This document shows, piece after piece, positions 1 to 5,142 of a DNA stretch of 5,142 nt. The notes under the pieces are model-generated. The model saw only the letters and a list, made by a program, of their open reading frames with translations, did not search any database and had not been told where the DNA came from. The DNA lies in the NCBI GenBank assembly GCA_934754975.1, contig CAKVKI010000190.1, forward strand, positions 1-5,142, given 5' to 3'. Every line of letters begins with the position of its first letter. The stretch's first letter is position 1. Origin of the DNA: an uncultured Alistipes sp. GTDB lineage: Bacteria; Bacteroidota; Bacteroidia; Bacteroidales; Rikenellaceae. Both the position numbers and the translations under genes were made by a program.

Positions 1-1063
1 CCGTAAAAAGGGCGTATTCGCCGCCGGCCTTGTCCAGAATCCGGCGCAGGCGGGTAGGGTTGCAGTCCGTAATGACGATCTGTCCGAACGAATCCTCCGA
101 CACGAGCCGGATCAACTGTTCCACACGTCCCGCATCGAGCTTGTCGAACAGGTCGTCGAGCAGTAGGATCGGCTTCTCGCCTTTTTCCTGCGCGACTATG
201 GCGTACTGGGCCAGTTTGAGTGCGATCAGGAAGGATTTCTGCTGCCCCTGCGAGCCGTATTTGCGTAAAGGGTAGCCGCCGATTTTCAGTGTCAGGTCGT
301 CGCGGTGAATTCCCGACGTGGTGAATTCATTGACCAGGTCTTTCTGCCGTGCGGCGAGGAGAATCTCCCCGAACGGCCGGTCGTTCAGTTCCGATTTGTA
401 GTGCAGTTCGACCTGCTCGCGGTCGCCCGAAAGGATGCGGTAATACTCCGCTGCCACGGGTTGCAGCCGCTCGGCAAACTCCCGCCGCCGGGCGTGAATC
501 CGGTCGCCGTGTTCGACGAGCTGCATGTCGTAAATCCGGAGCATCGTTTCGTCGGGGCTGTTTTTTAGCAGCCTGTTGCGCTCGGCCAGCACGGTGTTGT
601 AACGCATCACGGCGCCCAGGTAGTTCCGGTCCAGCTGCGAGATGAAGGCGTTGAGGTATCGGCGCCGTTCGTCGGCGGCGTCGCTGATCAGGGCGCTGTC
701 CGCAGGCGATACGATCACGGCGGGAATAAGTCCTACGTGATCCGAGAGCCGTTCGTACTCCTTGCCGTTGCGTTTGAGTACTTTACCGCCTTTGCGCGAA
801 AAGGAACATACGACGCTTTCGGTCTTTCCCCCGTCGGTGAGATACTGCCCTTCGGCAAGGAAGAAATCGGCGCCGTGGCGGATGCTCTGTCCGTCGGTCA
901 TGGCCAGCGACGACTTGCACATCGACAGGTAGTAGACCGCATCGATGACGTTGGTCTTGCCTGCTCCGTTGTCGCCTACTAGGCAATTGACGCCCGGACA
1001 GAGGGCAAATTCCGCCTGTTCGATATTTTTGAAATTCAGCAGCGATATTTTCTTCAGAAACAT
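1..1063 (-). CDS. recF: DNA replication and repair protein RecF (3' end cut by window edge)
   Basis: RecF is a cytoplasmic SMC/ABC-type ATPase that acts with RecO and RecR to load RecA onto gapped DNA. Read on the minus strand from the ATG at 1063-1061, the frame is open for 354 codons to the left edge with no stop. The start MFLKKISLLNFKN is the usual RecF opening. Walker A is GDNGAGKT at residues 30-37, the ABC signature is SQGQQKS at 271-277, and Walker B with the D-loop is ILLLDDLFDKLD at 299-310. The last visible residues, GGEYALFT, match the end of the RecF fold, and family proteins of about 365-370 residues suggest only some 10-15 residues are missing. All ATPase motifs are intact and I see no frameshift. 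The gene is divergent from the TPR-ribH pair and has its own promoter-like element directly against the start codon. Identification is near certain; the exact C-terminus cannot be seen. Confidence 0.97.
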   Translation of the reverse strand, partial: MFLKKISLLNFKNIEQAEFALCPGVNCLVGDNGAGKTNVIDAVYYLSMCKSSLAMTDGQSIRHGADFFLAEGQYLTDGGKTESVVCSFSRKGGKVLKRNGKEYERLSDHVGLIPAVIVSPADSALISDAADERRRYLNAFISQLDRNYLGAVMRYNTVLAERNRLLKNSPDETMLRIYDMQLVEHGDRIHARRREFAERLQPVAAEYYRILSGDREQVELHYKSELNDRPFGEILLAARQKDLVNEFTTSGIHRDDLTLKIGGYPLRKYGSQGQQKSFLIALKLAQYAIVAQEKGEKPILLLDDLFDKLDAGRVEQLIRLVSEDSFGQIVITDCNPTRLRRILDKAGGEYALFT

Positions 1064-1067
1064 AGCC

Positions 1068-1099
1068 CAAAGATAGTGCAAGCCGAGCGCAATGCCAAA
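1068..1099 (-). promoter_or_regulatory. Bacteroidota-type promoter for recF
   Basis: On the minus strand a TTTG at 1099-1096 is followed after 20 nt by TATCTTTG at 1075-1068. This fits the Bacteroides primary sigma factor consensus TTTG-N19-21-TAnnTTTG at every fixed position. The -7 box ends only four bases before the recF ATG at 1063, so transcription would begin at or within a base or two of the start codon. The motif match is seen in the sequence; promoter activity is inferred. Confidence 0.65.
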
Positions 1100-1115
1100 T
1101 TTATTTGAGCATTGC
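1089..1115. repeat. Inverted repeat overlapping the recF -33 element
   Basis: GCAATGC at 1089-1095 and GCATTGC at 1109-1115 are exact reverse complements. Between them CAAAT (1096-1100) and ATTTG (1103-1107) also pair, leaving a two-base centre and one unpaired A at 1108. The dyad covers the putative recF -33 TTTG. A further GCATTGC at 1162-1168 overlaps the -33 element of the opposite promoter. It has no T run, so it is not a terminator; an operator is possible but unproven. Confidence 0.4.
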
Positions 1116-1163
1116 CGAGACGCCGCCTGTTTTCGGTAAAGATATAAAAAAAGCGGACAGCGC

Positions 1164-1194
1164 ATTGCACATTGTGAATAGTTTTGTATCTTTG
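1164..1194 (+). promoter_or_regulatory. Bacteroidota-type promoter for the TPR-ribH transcript
   Basis: TTG at 1165-1167 (ATTG at 1164-1167, three of four matches to TTTG) is followed after 19 nt by TATCTTTG at 1187-1194, a full match to the TAnnTTTG -7 box. Transcription would start near 1198-1201, giving a leader of about 40 nt before the ATG at 1238. The leader is A-rich and lacks a Shine-Dalgarno sequence, as is usual in this phylum. I see no FMN riboswitch in it, and it is far too short to hold one. Confidence 0.7.
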
Positions 1195-1237
1195 CAGACT
1201 AACACACCGAAATTTAACTAAAACAAGATATTTTCAT

Positions 1238-1921
1238 ATGGCAAAGCAGCATGTAGCCGAGCAGGAGACCCTCGGCGAAGCAATGAACAGAACTGAGCTT
1301 TTCTTCGAGAAAAACGGCCGTAATATGGCGTATATTTTCCTGGGACTGCTGGTTCTTGCAGCCCTTATTTTCGGATACCGCGCACTGATCGTAGCCCCTC
1401 GCGCCACCAAGGCCGCCGAGCGGATCGCCGAAGCTCAGTACCGTTTCGAGGACCAGAATCCGGATTACCAGCTTGCACTCGAAGGCGACGCCAACGGCGC
1501 CGGCTTCCTCGACGTGATCGACGAATACGGTTCGACCCCTTCGGGCAATCTTGCCAAGCACTATGCGGGCATCTGCTACCTGAAGACGGGCGATCTGGAG
1601 AACGCCGCCAAATACCTGGCCAAATACTCGCCGGTGAAAGGCATCCCCGGAGCGCTTATCAACGCCCAGAACCTGGGTTTGCAGGGCGACATCGCCGTCG
1701 AGCAGCAGAACTACGCCAAGGCGGTGAAATTCTACGAACAGGCTGTCAAAGCCGCCGACAACAACCTGACGGCTCCGATGTACCTGCGCAAAGCGGGGCT
1801 TGCCGAGCAGGCGCAGGGCAACAGCAAAAAAGCAGCTGCATTTTACGAGCAGATTCTGACCTCCTATCCCGCATCGACGGACGCGCGTGAGGCGGAGAAG
1901 CTCCTCGGCAGCGTGAAATAA
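1238..1921 (+). CDS. YfgM-like membrane-anchored tetratricopeptide repeat protein
   Basis: This is a 227-residue protein with a short charged N-terminus, one membrane segment at about residues 30-52 (Met30 to Val52, rich in Leu, Ala, Ile and Phe) and a soluble helical remainder. TPR-like helix pairs are visible at about 102-130, 139-173 (YAKAVKFYEQAVKAA) and 180-213 (KKAAAFYEQILTSYPAS). The pre-membrane stretch ELFFEKNGRNMAYIFLG and the overall layout recall E. coli YfgM, an ancillary SecYEG partner with a periplasmic TPR domain; the similarity is from memory and the role is inferred. The N-terminus should be cytoplasmic and the TPR domain periplasmic. The frame extends upstream to a TTG at 1184, but that codon overlaps the -7 promoter box and would not be transcribed, so the ATG at 1238 is the better start. 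It is the first gene of a probable two-gene unit with ribH, 8 nt away. Confidence 0.88.
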   Translation: MAKQHVAEQETLGEAMNRTELFFEKNGRNMAYIFLGLLVLAALIFGYRALIVAPRATKAAERIAEAQYRFEDQNPDYQLALEGDANGAGFLDVIDEYGSTPSGNLAKHYAGICYLKTGDLENAAKYLAKYSPVKGIPGALINAQNLGLQGDIAVEQQNYAKAVKFYEQAVKAADNNLTAPMYLRKAGLAEQAQGNSKKAAAFYEQILTSYPASTDAREAEKLLGSVK

Positions 1922-1929
1922 CAGGGACT

Positions 1930-2460
1930 ATGGCGACCAAGAATCATAATCTTTCCAAATTCGACTCACCCCTGCCTTCGGCCGCCGACATGCGGTTCGG
2001 AATTGTCGTGGCCGAGTGGAACCGCGAGGTCACCGAAGCCCTGCTGGAAGGGGCCGTGCGGACGCTCCGCGCCGCCGGATGTCCCGACCTGAACATCCAG
2101 ATCAAGTATGTTCCGGGGACGTTCGAACTGGCTCTCGGCGCGCAGTTCTTCGCCGAGTATACCGACGTGGACGCCGTGATTGCATTGGGCTGCGTCATTC
2201 AGGGGGATACCCGTCATTTCGATTTCATTTGCCAGGGGGTTACGCAGGGCATCACGCAGCTGCAGATCCAATGGAACATGCCGATCGCTTTCGGCGTGCT
2301 GACCGTGAACGACATGCAGCAGGCCTTGGACCGCTGCGGCGGCCGTCACGGCAACAAGGGCGACGAAGCCGCCGCCACGGTTATCAACATGGTCAAGCTG
2401 CAGATCGAAATGGAAGCCGCTTCACCGGACCACGAACCCGACCGGCGGAATATCAACTGA
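1930..2460 (+). CDS. ribH: 6,7-dimethyl-8-ribityllumazine synthase
   Basis: RibH is the penultimate enzyme of riboflavin synthesis. It condenses 5-amino-6-ribitylamino-uracil with 3,4-dihydroxy-2-butanone 4-phosphate in the cytoplasm, usually as a 60-mer or a pentamer. The 176-residue product has the full set of family motifs: FGIVVAEWN at 23-31 with the substrate-stacking aromatic Trp30, VPGTFELALGA at 61-71, GCVIQGDTRHFDF at 87-99 with the probable catalytic base His96, and LDRCGGRHGNKGDEAA at 133-148 with Arg135 at the phosphate-binding position. The N-terminal extension MATKNHNLSKFD is like that of Bacteroides RibH proteins as I remember them, which supports the ATG at 1930. About 18 extra residues follow the last core helix. 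AGGGA lies only two bases before the ATG, too close for a good ribosome site, so coupling to the TPR gene 8 nt upstream is likely. No other riboflavin gene is in the window. Confidence 0.97.
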   Translation: MATKNHNLSKFDSPLPSAADMRFGIVVAEWNREVTEALLEGAVRTLRAAGCPDLNIQIKYVPGTFELALGAQFFAEYTDVDAVIALGCVIQGDTRHFDFICQGVTQGITQLQIQWNMPIAFGVLTVNDMQQALDRCGGRHGNKGDEAAATVINMVKLQIEMEAASPDHEPDRRNIN

Positions 2461-2482
2461 TCGGCGGCGACGCAAATACATG

Positions 2483-2515
2483 AAAAACGGAGAGTTGTAC
2501 AACTCTCCGTTTTTT
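2483..2515. terminator. Bidirectional intrinsic terminator between convergent genes
   Basis: The sequence from 2483 to 2514 is a perfect 32-nt palindrome centred between 2498 and 2499. Its core is ACGGAGAGTTG paired with CAACTCTCCGT, with five A bases on the left (2483-2487) and six T bases on the right (2510-2515). Read on the plus strand it is a GC-containing hairpin followed by a T run, 22 nt after the ribH stop. Read on the minus strand it gives the same hairpin with five T, about 40 nt after the phosphoesterase stop. It can therefore end both transcripts. Confidence 0.93.
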
Positions 2516-2554
2516 GTTACAGGCGACCCGTATGCGCGGCGTCTTCCTGTGTCT

Positions 2555-3982
2555 CTATTTCTCCTTCTCCGGGAGCGTTATGCGCTCCGAATAGCGCCGG
2601 CCGGAACGGTCTGTGGCGACGACTTCGATTTCGCGGGCCGAAGCCGAAGGCCGGGCCTTGAAGTAAAAATGCGTCGTGCGCGGCTGCTGCGATTTGGACG
2701 GCTTCTTTCCGGCGGCCTTCAGCGAGTCGATGTTGGCGATGTAGTCGGGATCGTTGAGCCAGATGCGCTGCATGGAGCCGCGGTAGCGGCCGTCCTCATA
2801 CCATACGACCGTCCAATAGGAATCCCAGTTCCACACTTTGGCGATCACCGAAGCCGGATAATCCTTCGCCGTGCCGGGCCCCCATACGCGCAGCTGCCGG
2901 GCCTCGGGCATGTCGAGACTCTGGTAAGTCCACGAGAAATCCCCGCCGCATTCGCGGAAAAGCTGCCAGCCTTTGGGCGTGCCGTCGCGGTTGATCGGGT
3001 CCCGCCAGAGGTTGCCGCATATCTGCGCCACGTTGTGTTCCATCGCGCCTTCGCGGATGTCGAAATTCGAGTTGATGTGCGTATGTCCCGAGATGAAATG
3101 GATTTCATGGCCTGCAAAGGCGTCCATCAGCCTTTCGGCCGACTCCATGACGCGGCGTTCCTCGCGCCAGGATTTCATGGCCGGAGCGTGCATCGCGAAG
3201 CAGACGCGCGAACCCGCCGGCAGGCGTTCTGCATAGCCCGCCGCCCAGCGCAGCTGCATCGAGTCGATCTGCTCCTCGTACTTCCGGGCGCCGTGGTAGA
3301 CGATGTCGTCGAGAACGATATAGTGTGTCCGGCCCATGTCGAAGGCGTAATACGTAGGTCCGAAATGCGACCGGTAATTTTCGGTGGCTTCGCGGTCGGT
3401 GAATTTGTGCAGGTCGTGGTCGTGGTTGCCGATCACGCCGTAAACGGGGATTCCGAGCGATGCGAACTGCTCCCTGACTTTGGCGAACAACTGCGGCGAG
3501 TCCCACACGATGTCGCCCAGCAGAATGGCGGCCTGATCGACTCCCTGCGCCTTTTTTGCGGCCGTTGCGGCCTGCAGCGGCGGGATTATCTCGGTGCGGA
3601 GCCGTTCGAAATGTTCGTCGGTCTTGGGCTGCGGGTCGGCGATGGCCAGCAGTTCATAACATGCCGCGGTTCCGGGCCACGCCTGCAGTTCGAAGTCGAA
3701 GCGTTTGGCCGAAGGGGTGTAGGGCAGATAGAACTGCGGGACGCCCTCTTTGAGCGGTGCGATGTACCCCGACGGGGTTACGACGCTGATGAATAACGCC
3801 TCATCGTCGGCGTCGAGGGCGAACGCCCCCTGCGCGTCGCTTTGGGTAAAGGTGTAGCCGTCCGTCACGGCGACGCCGCCGAGCGGCTTGCCGCCGCATT
3901 TGACGGTTCCCCGGATCGGACGGGCGGAGACTGCGGCGCAAAGCCCGCAGCAGATCAGCAGTAGAGGTAGCAGACGTTTCAT
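2555..3982 (-). CDS. Exported calcineurin-like metallophosphoesterase with N- and C-terminal accessory domains
   Basis: This 475-residue protein begins with a signal peptide (MKRLLPLLLICCGLCAAVSA, likely cleaved after Ala20), so it acts in the periplasm or at the cell surface. Residues about 22-100 resemble a small beta-sandwich of the MetallophosN type (GTVKCGGKPLGGVAVTDG). Residues about 108-305 are the calcineurin-like catalytic domain: ADPQ at 115-118, GD at 156-157, GNHDHD at 185-190, MHAP at 264-267 and SGHTH at 298-302. These are the usual ligands of a two-metal centre. Residues about 315-470 form a C-terminal domain like MetallophosC. The first motif is D-x-Q rather than the classical D-x-H, which I believe is common in this subfamily. 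The substrate cannot be told from sequence. The start at 3982 gives a proper signal peptide. The transporter gene lies 55 nt upstream on the same strand with no promoter visible between, so shared transcription is likely. Confidence 0.93.
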   Translation of the reverse strand: MKRLLPLLLICCGLCAAVSARPIRGTVKCGGKPLGGVAVTDGYTFTQSDAQGAFALDADDEALFISVVTPSGYIAPLKEGVPQFYLPYTPSAKRFDFELQAWPGTAACYELLAIADPQPKTDEHFERLRTEIIPPLQAATAAKKAQGVDQAAILLGDIVWDSPQLFAKVREQFASLGIPVYGVIGNHDHDLHKFTDREATENYRSHFGPTYYAFDMGRTHYIVLDDIVYHGARKYEEQIDSMQLRWAAGYAERLPAGSRVCFAMHAPAMKSWREERRVMESAERLMDAFAGHEIHFISGHTHINSNFDIREGAMEHNVAQICGNLWRDPINRDGTPKGWQLFRECGGDFSWTYQSLDMPEARQLRVWGPGTAKDYPASVIAKVWNWDSYWTVVWYEDGRYRGSMQRIWLNDPDYIANIDSLKAAGKKPSKSQQPRTTHFYFKARPSASAREIEVVATDRSGRRYSERITLPEKEK

Positions 3983-4037
3983 AGTTCGGGTTGTTATTTG
4001 TTAATAGGTTTTTGTCGTATTGTCGACGGCCCGGCGG
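3983..4037. other. Short gap between transporter and phosphoesterase, no promoter or terminator seen
   Basis: Read on the minus strand, these 55 nt run from a GC-rich part next to the transporter stop into an AT-rich leader before the phosphoesterase ATG. I find no TAnnTTTG -7 box, no hairpin followed by a T run and no Shine-Dalgarno sequence. A weak four-pair hairpin (GTCG with CGAC) is followed by A rather than T on the coding strand. This supports read-through from the transporter into the phosphoesterase. Confidence 0.5.
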
Positions 4038-5142
4038 TTAAAAGACGCCGAGGTTGTCGAGGAAGATCAGCAGCAGCACGGCCGGGCAGACATAGCGCAG
4101 CAGGAAGATGAAGACGCCGTAAATGCGGAATTTCAGCTCCCCGTTGTTGGTGATCTGCTCCCTGAGTATCTGCCGGTCGAGTTTCCAGCCGACGAAAACG
4201 CAGGTGAAGAATCCGCCTGCGGGCAGCAGGATGTTGGCCGTGAGGAAGTCGAGCGAATCGAAAAGCGAAAGTCCGCAGATCGTCCAGCCGCTCAGCACGC
4301 CCAGCGACAGCGATGCCAGCGATGCCAGCGCGGCTGTTCCGGCAGTCGTCAGCCATGCCGCGGCTTTGCGGCTCAGGTGCCACTCTTCGTGCAGGTAGAC
4401 CGTCACCACTTCGTGCAGCGAGATCGTCGAGGTTAACGCCGCGACGACCAGCAGCAGGAAGAATACCGACGACCAGACCATGCTCAGGGGCATGCCGTTG
4501 AAGATGCTGGGCAGGGTGATGAATACGAGCGACGGTCCCGACGAGGGTTCGATACCCACGCTGAAGACTGCCGGGAAGATCACCACGCCGGCCAGAACGG
4601 CCACCAGCGAGTCGAGAATCGTGACGTTGAGCGCCGTATGGCGCAGGTTGGTGTCGGGCTTGAAATAGGAGGCGTAGGTGACCATCGTTCCGATACCGAT
4701 CGAGAGTGAAAAGAACGCCTGCCCCAATGCGACGAGTACGGTCGTGGGCGTCACTTTCGAGAAATCCGGGGCGAAAAGGAATTTCAGTCCGGCTTCGCCG
4801 CCCGGCATCAGCAGCGAATGGATCGACAGGATAATCAGGATGACGAAGAGCAGCGGCATCAGGATTTTGGCCGAACGCTCGATACCCTTCTGTACGCCGA
4901 GTGCGATCACGAAGTGGGTCGCCAGTACGAACAGGCAGGTGTAGAGAACCGGCCGCCACGGATTGCTGATAAAGGTCTCGAACAGGTTTTTGTACTCCTC
5001 GGCCGTGGAGTAGCGGGCGATGTCGCCCGTGACGGAGTGGACCATGTATTCGGCCGTCCATCCCGAGACCACGAAATAGAATCCCAGGATCAGGAATGCC
5101 GCCAATACGCCGTTGTAGCCCAGGAAACTCCATCGGCGGTTC
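4038..5142 (-). CDS. Sodium-dependent transporter, NSS/SNF (LeuT-fold) family (5' end cut by window edge)
   Basis: This is the C-terminal 367 residues of an inner-membrane sodium symporter of the neurotransmitter:sodium symporter family, whose bacterial members mostly carry amino acids. The frame is open to the right edge and starts with WSFLGYNGVLAAF, which is TM3 of the family. TM1 and TM2, some 80-90 residues that hold part of the substrate and sodium sites, are therefore outside the window. An internal TTG at 5105 is not the real start. Recognisable landmarks are the TM6 motif AFFSLSIGIGTMVTYASY (4665-4718), the TM7 stretch ILDSLVAVLAG with Asp encoded at 4611-4613, and the TM8 sodium-site motif ALTSTISLHEVV with Thr-Ser at 4428-4433. 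I count nine membrane segments here, TM3 to TM11, ending right after TM11 (FLDNLGVF); this is the 11-TM form usual in bacteria. The substrate is unknown. It is followed at 55 nt by the exported phosphoesterase. Confidence 0.95.
   Translation of the reverse strand, partial: NRRWSFLGYNGVLAAFLILGFYFVVSGWTAEYMVHSVTGDIARYSTAEEYKNLFETFISNPWRPVLYTCLFVLATHFVIALGVQKGIERSAKILMPLLFVILIILSIHSLLMPGGEAGLKFLFAPDFSKVTPTTVLVALGQAFFSLSIGIGTMVTYASYFKPDTNLRHTALNVTILDSLVAVLAGVVIFPAVFSVGIEPSSGPSLVFITLPSIFNGMPLSMVWSSVFFLLLVVAALTSTISLHEVVTVYLHEEWHLSRKAAAWLTTAGTAALASLASLSLGVLSGWTICGLSLFDSLDFLTANILLPAGGFFTCVFVGWKLDRQILREQITNNGELKFRIYGVFIFLLRYVCPAVLLLIFLDNLGVF
4312..4329. repeat. 9-bp tandem duplication inside transporter TM9
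   Basis: GATGCCAGC occurs twice in direct tandem at 4312-4320 and 4321-4329. Being a multiple of three it keeps frame and encodes the repeated Ala-Ser-Leu pattern (AALASLASLSLG) in the ninth membrane helix. It may be a recent slippage duplication or only chance in an Ala/Ser/Leu-rich helix. Confidence 0.5.

Noticed and set aside
305..645. Plus-strand frames of 87 and 98 codons inside recF
   Set aside because: They are antisense to intact recF coding sequence, are low-complexity Arg/Ala-rich and have no promoter or recognisable domain.
783..1070. Minus-strand 95-codon frame starting at 1070
   Set aside because: It uses a TTG and is out of frame with recF, whose ATG at 1063 gives the conserved N-terminus and Walker A motif.
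1184..1237. Extended start (TTG at 1184) for the TPR protein
   Set aside because: The TTG overlaps the -7 promoter box, so it would lie upstream of the transcription start; the ATG at 1238 is the first codon on the predicted mRNA.
1195..1237. FMN riboswitch upstream of the riboflavin gene
   Set aside because: The leader is only about 40 nt and lacks the conserved RFN-element segments, and ribH itself is the second gene, 8 nt after the TPR gene.
1016..2483. Search for CRISPR arrays, IS ends, tRNA genes or attachment sites in and around the intergenic regions
   Set aside because: No spaced direct repeats, terminal inverted repeats with a transposase, or cloverleaf-like sequence could be found; the genes are typical vertically inherited chromosomal genes.
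2480..3796. Uninterrupted 438-codon plus-strand frame opposite the phosphoesterase gene
   Set aside because: It is antisense to a gene with complete catalytic motifs and a signal peptide, its Arg/Val/Gly-rich product has no recognisable domain, and its start lies at the edge of the terminator hairpin. GC-rich third codon positions readily leave the opposite strand open.
4009..4027. Possible terminator hairpin GTCG/CGAC after the transporter gene
   Set aside because: The stem is only four pairs, and in the direction of transcription it is followed by A bases, not T bases.
3994..5133. 379-codon minus-strand frame overlapping the transporter gene
   Set aside because: It is a shifted frame of the transporter. 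Its product is Arg/Gly/Pro-rich with no membrane segments, whereas the chosen frame shows all expected NSS family landmarks.

Overview
The window looks like ordinary chromosomal DNA of a fairly GC-rich member of the Bacteroidales; Alistipes is my best guess. The reasons are the Bacteroidota-style promoters (TTTG or TTG, a 19-20 nt spacer, then TAnnTTTG), the absence of convincing Shine-Dalgarno sites, the Bacteroidota-like ends of RecF and RibH, and a secreted three-part calcineurin-like phosphoesterase of a type common in gut Bacteroidota. The genus is an inference, because no rRNA or other strong marker is present.

Layout. (1) Positions 1-1063, minus strand: recF, complete at its start and missing only the last few codons beyond the left edge. 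(2) Positions 1064-1237: a divergent intergenic region holding one promoter for each direction and a set of GCATTGC/GCAATGC dyads. (3) Positions 1238-1921 and 1930-2460, plus strand: a YfgM-like membrane-anchored TPR protein, then ribH (lumazine synthase) after an 8-nt gap, probably one transcript. (4) Positions 2483-2515: a perfect palindrome with A and T runs, apparently a bidirectional terminator shared by the converging transcripts. (5) Positions 2555-3982, minus strand: an exported metallophosphoesterase. (6) Positions 4038-5142, minus strand: the C-terminal four fifths of a sodium-dependent (NSS/SNF family) transporter whose start lies beyond the right edge. Only 55 nt, with no visible promoter or terminator, separate it from the phosphoesterase, so the two are probably co-transcribed.

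The genes do not form one pathway: DNA repair, envelope or secretion support, riboflavin synthesis, extracytoplasmic phosphoester hydrolysis and sodium-coupled uptake sit side by side. I see no mobile element, CRISPR array, RNA gene or defence system. I found no convincing undescribed system; the most notable points are the likely leaderless recF start, the dyads overlapping both -33 elements, and the compact bidirectional terminator.
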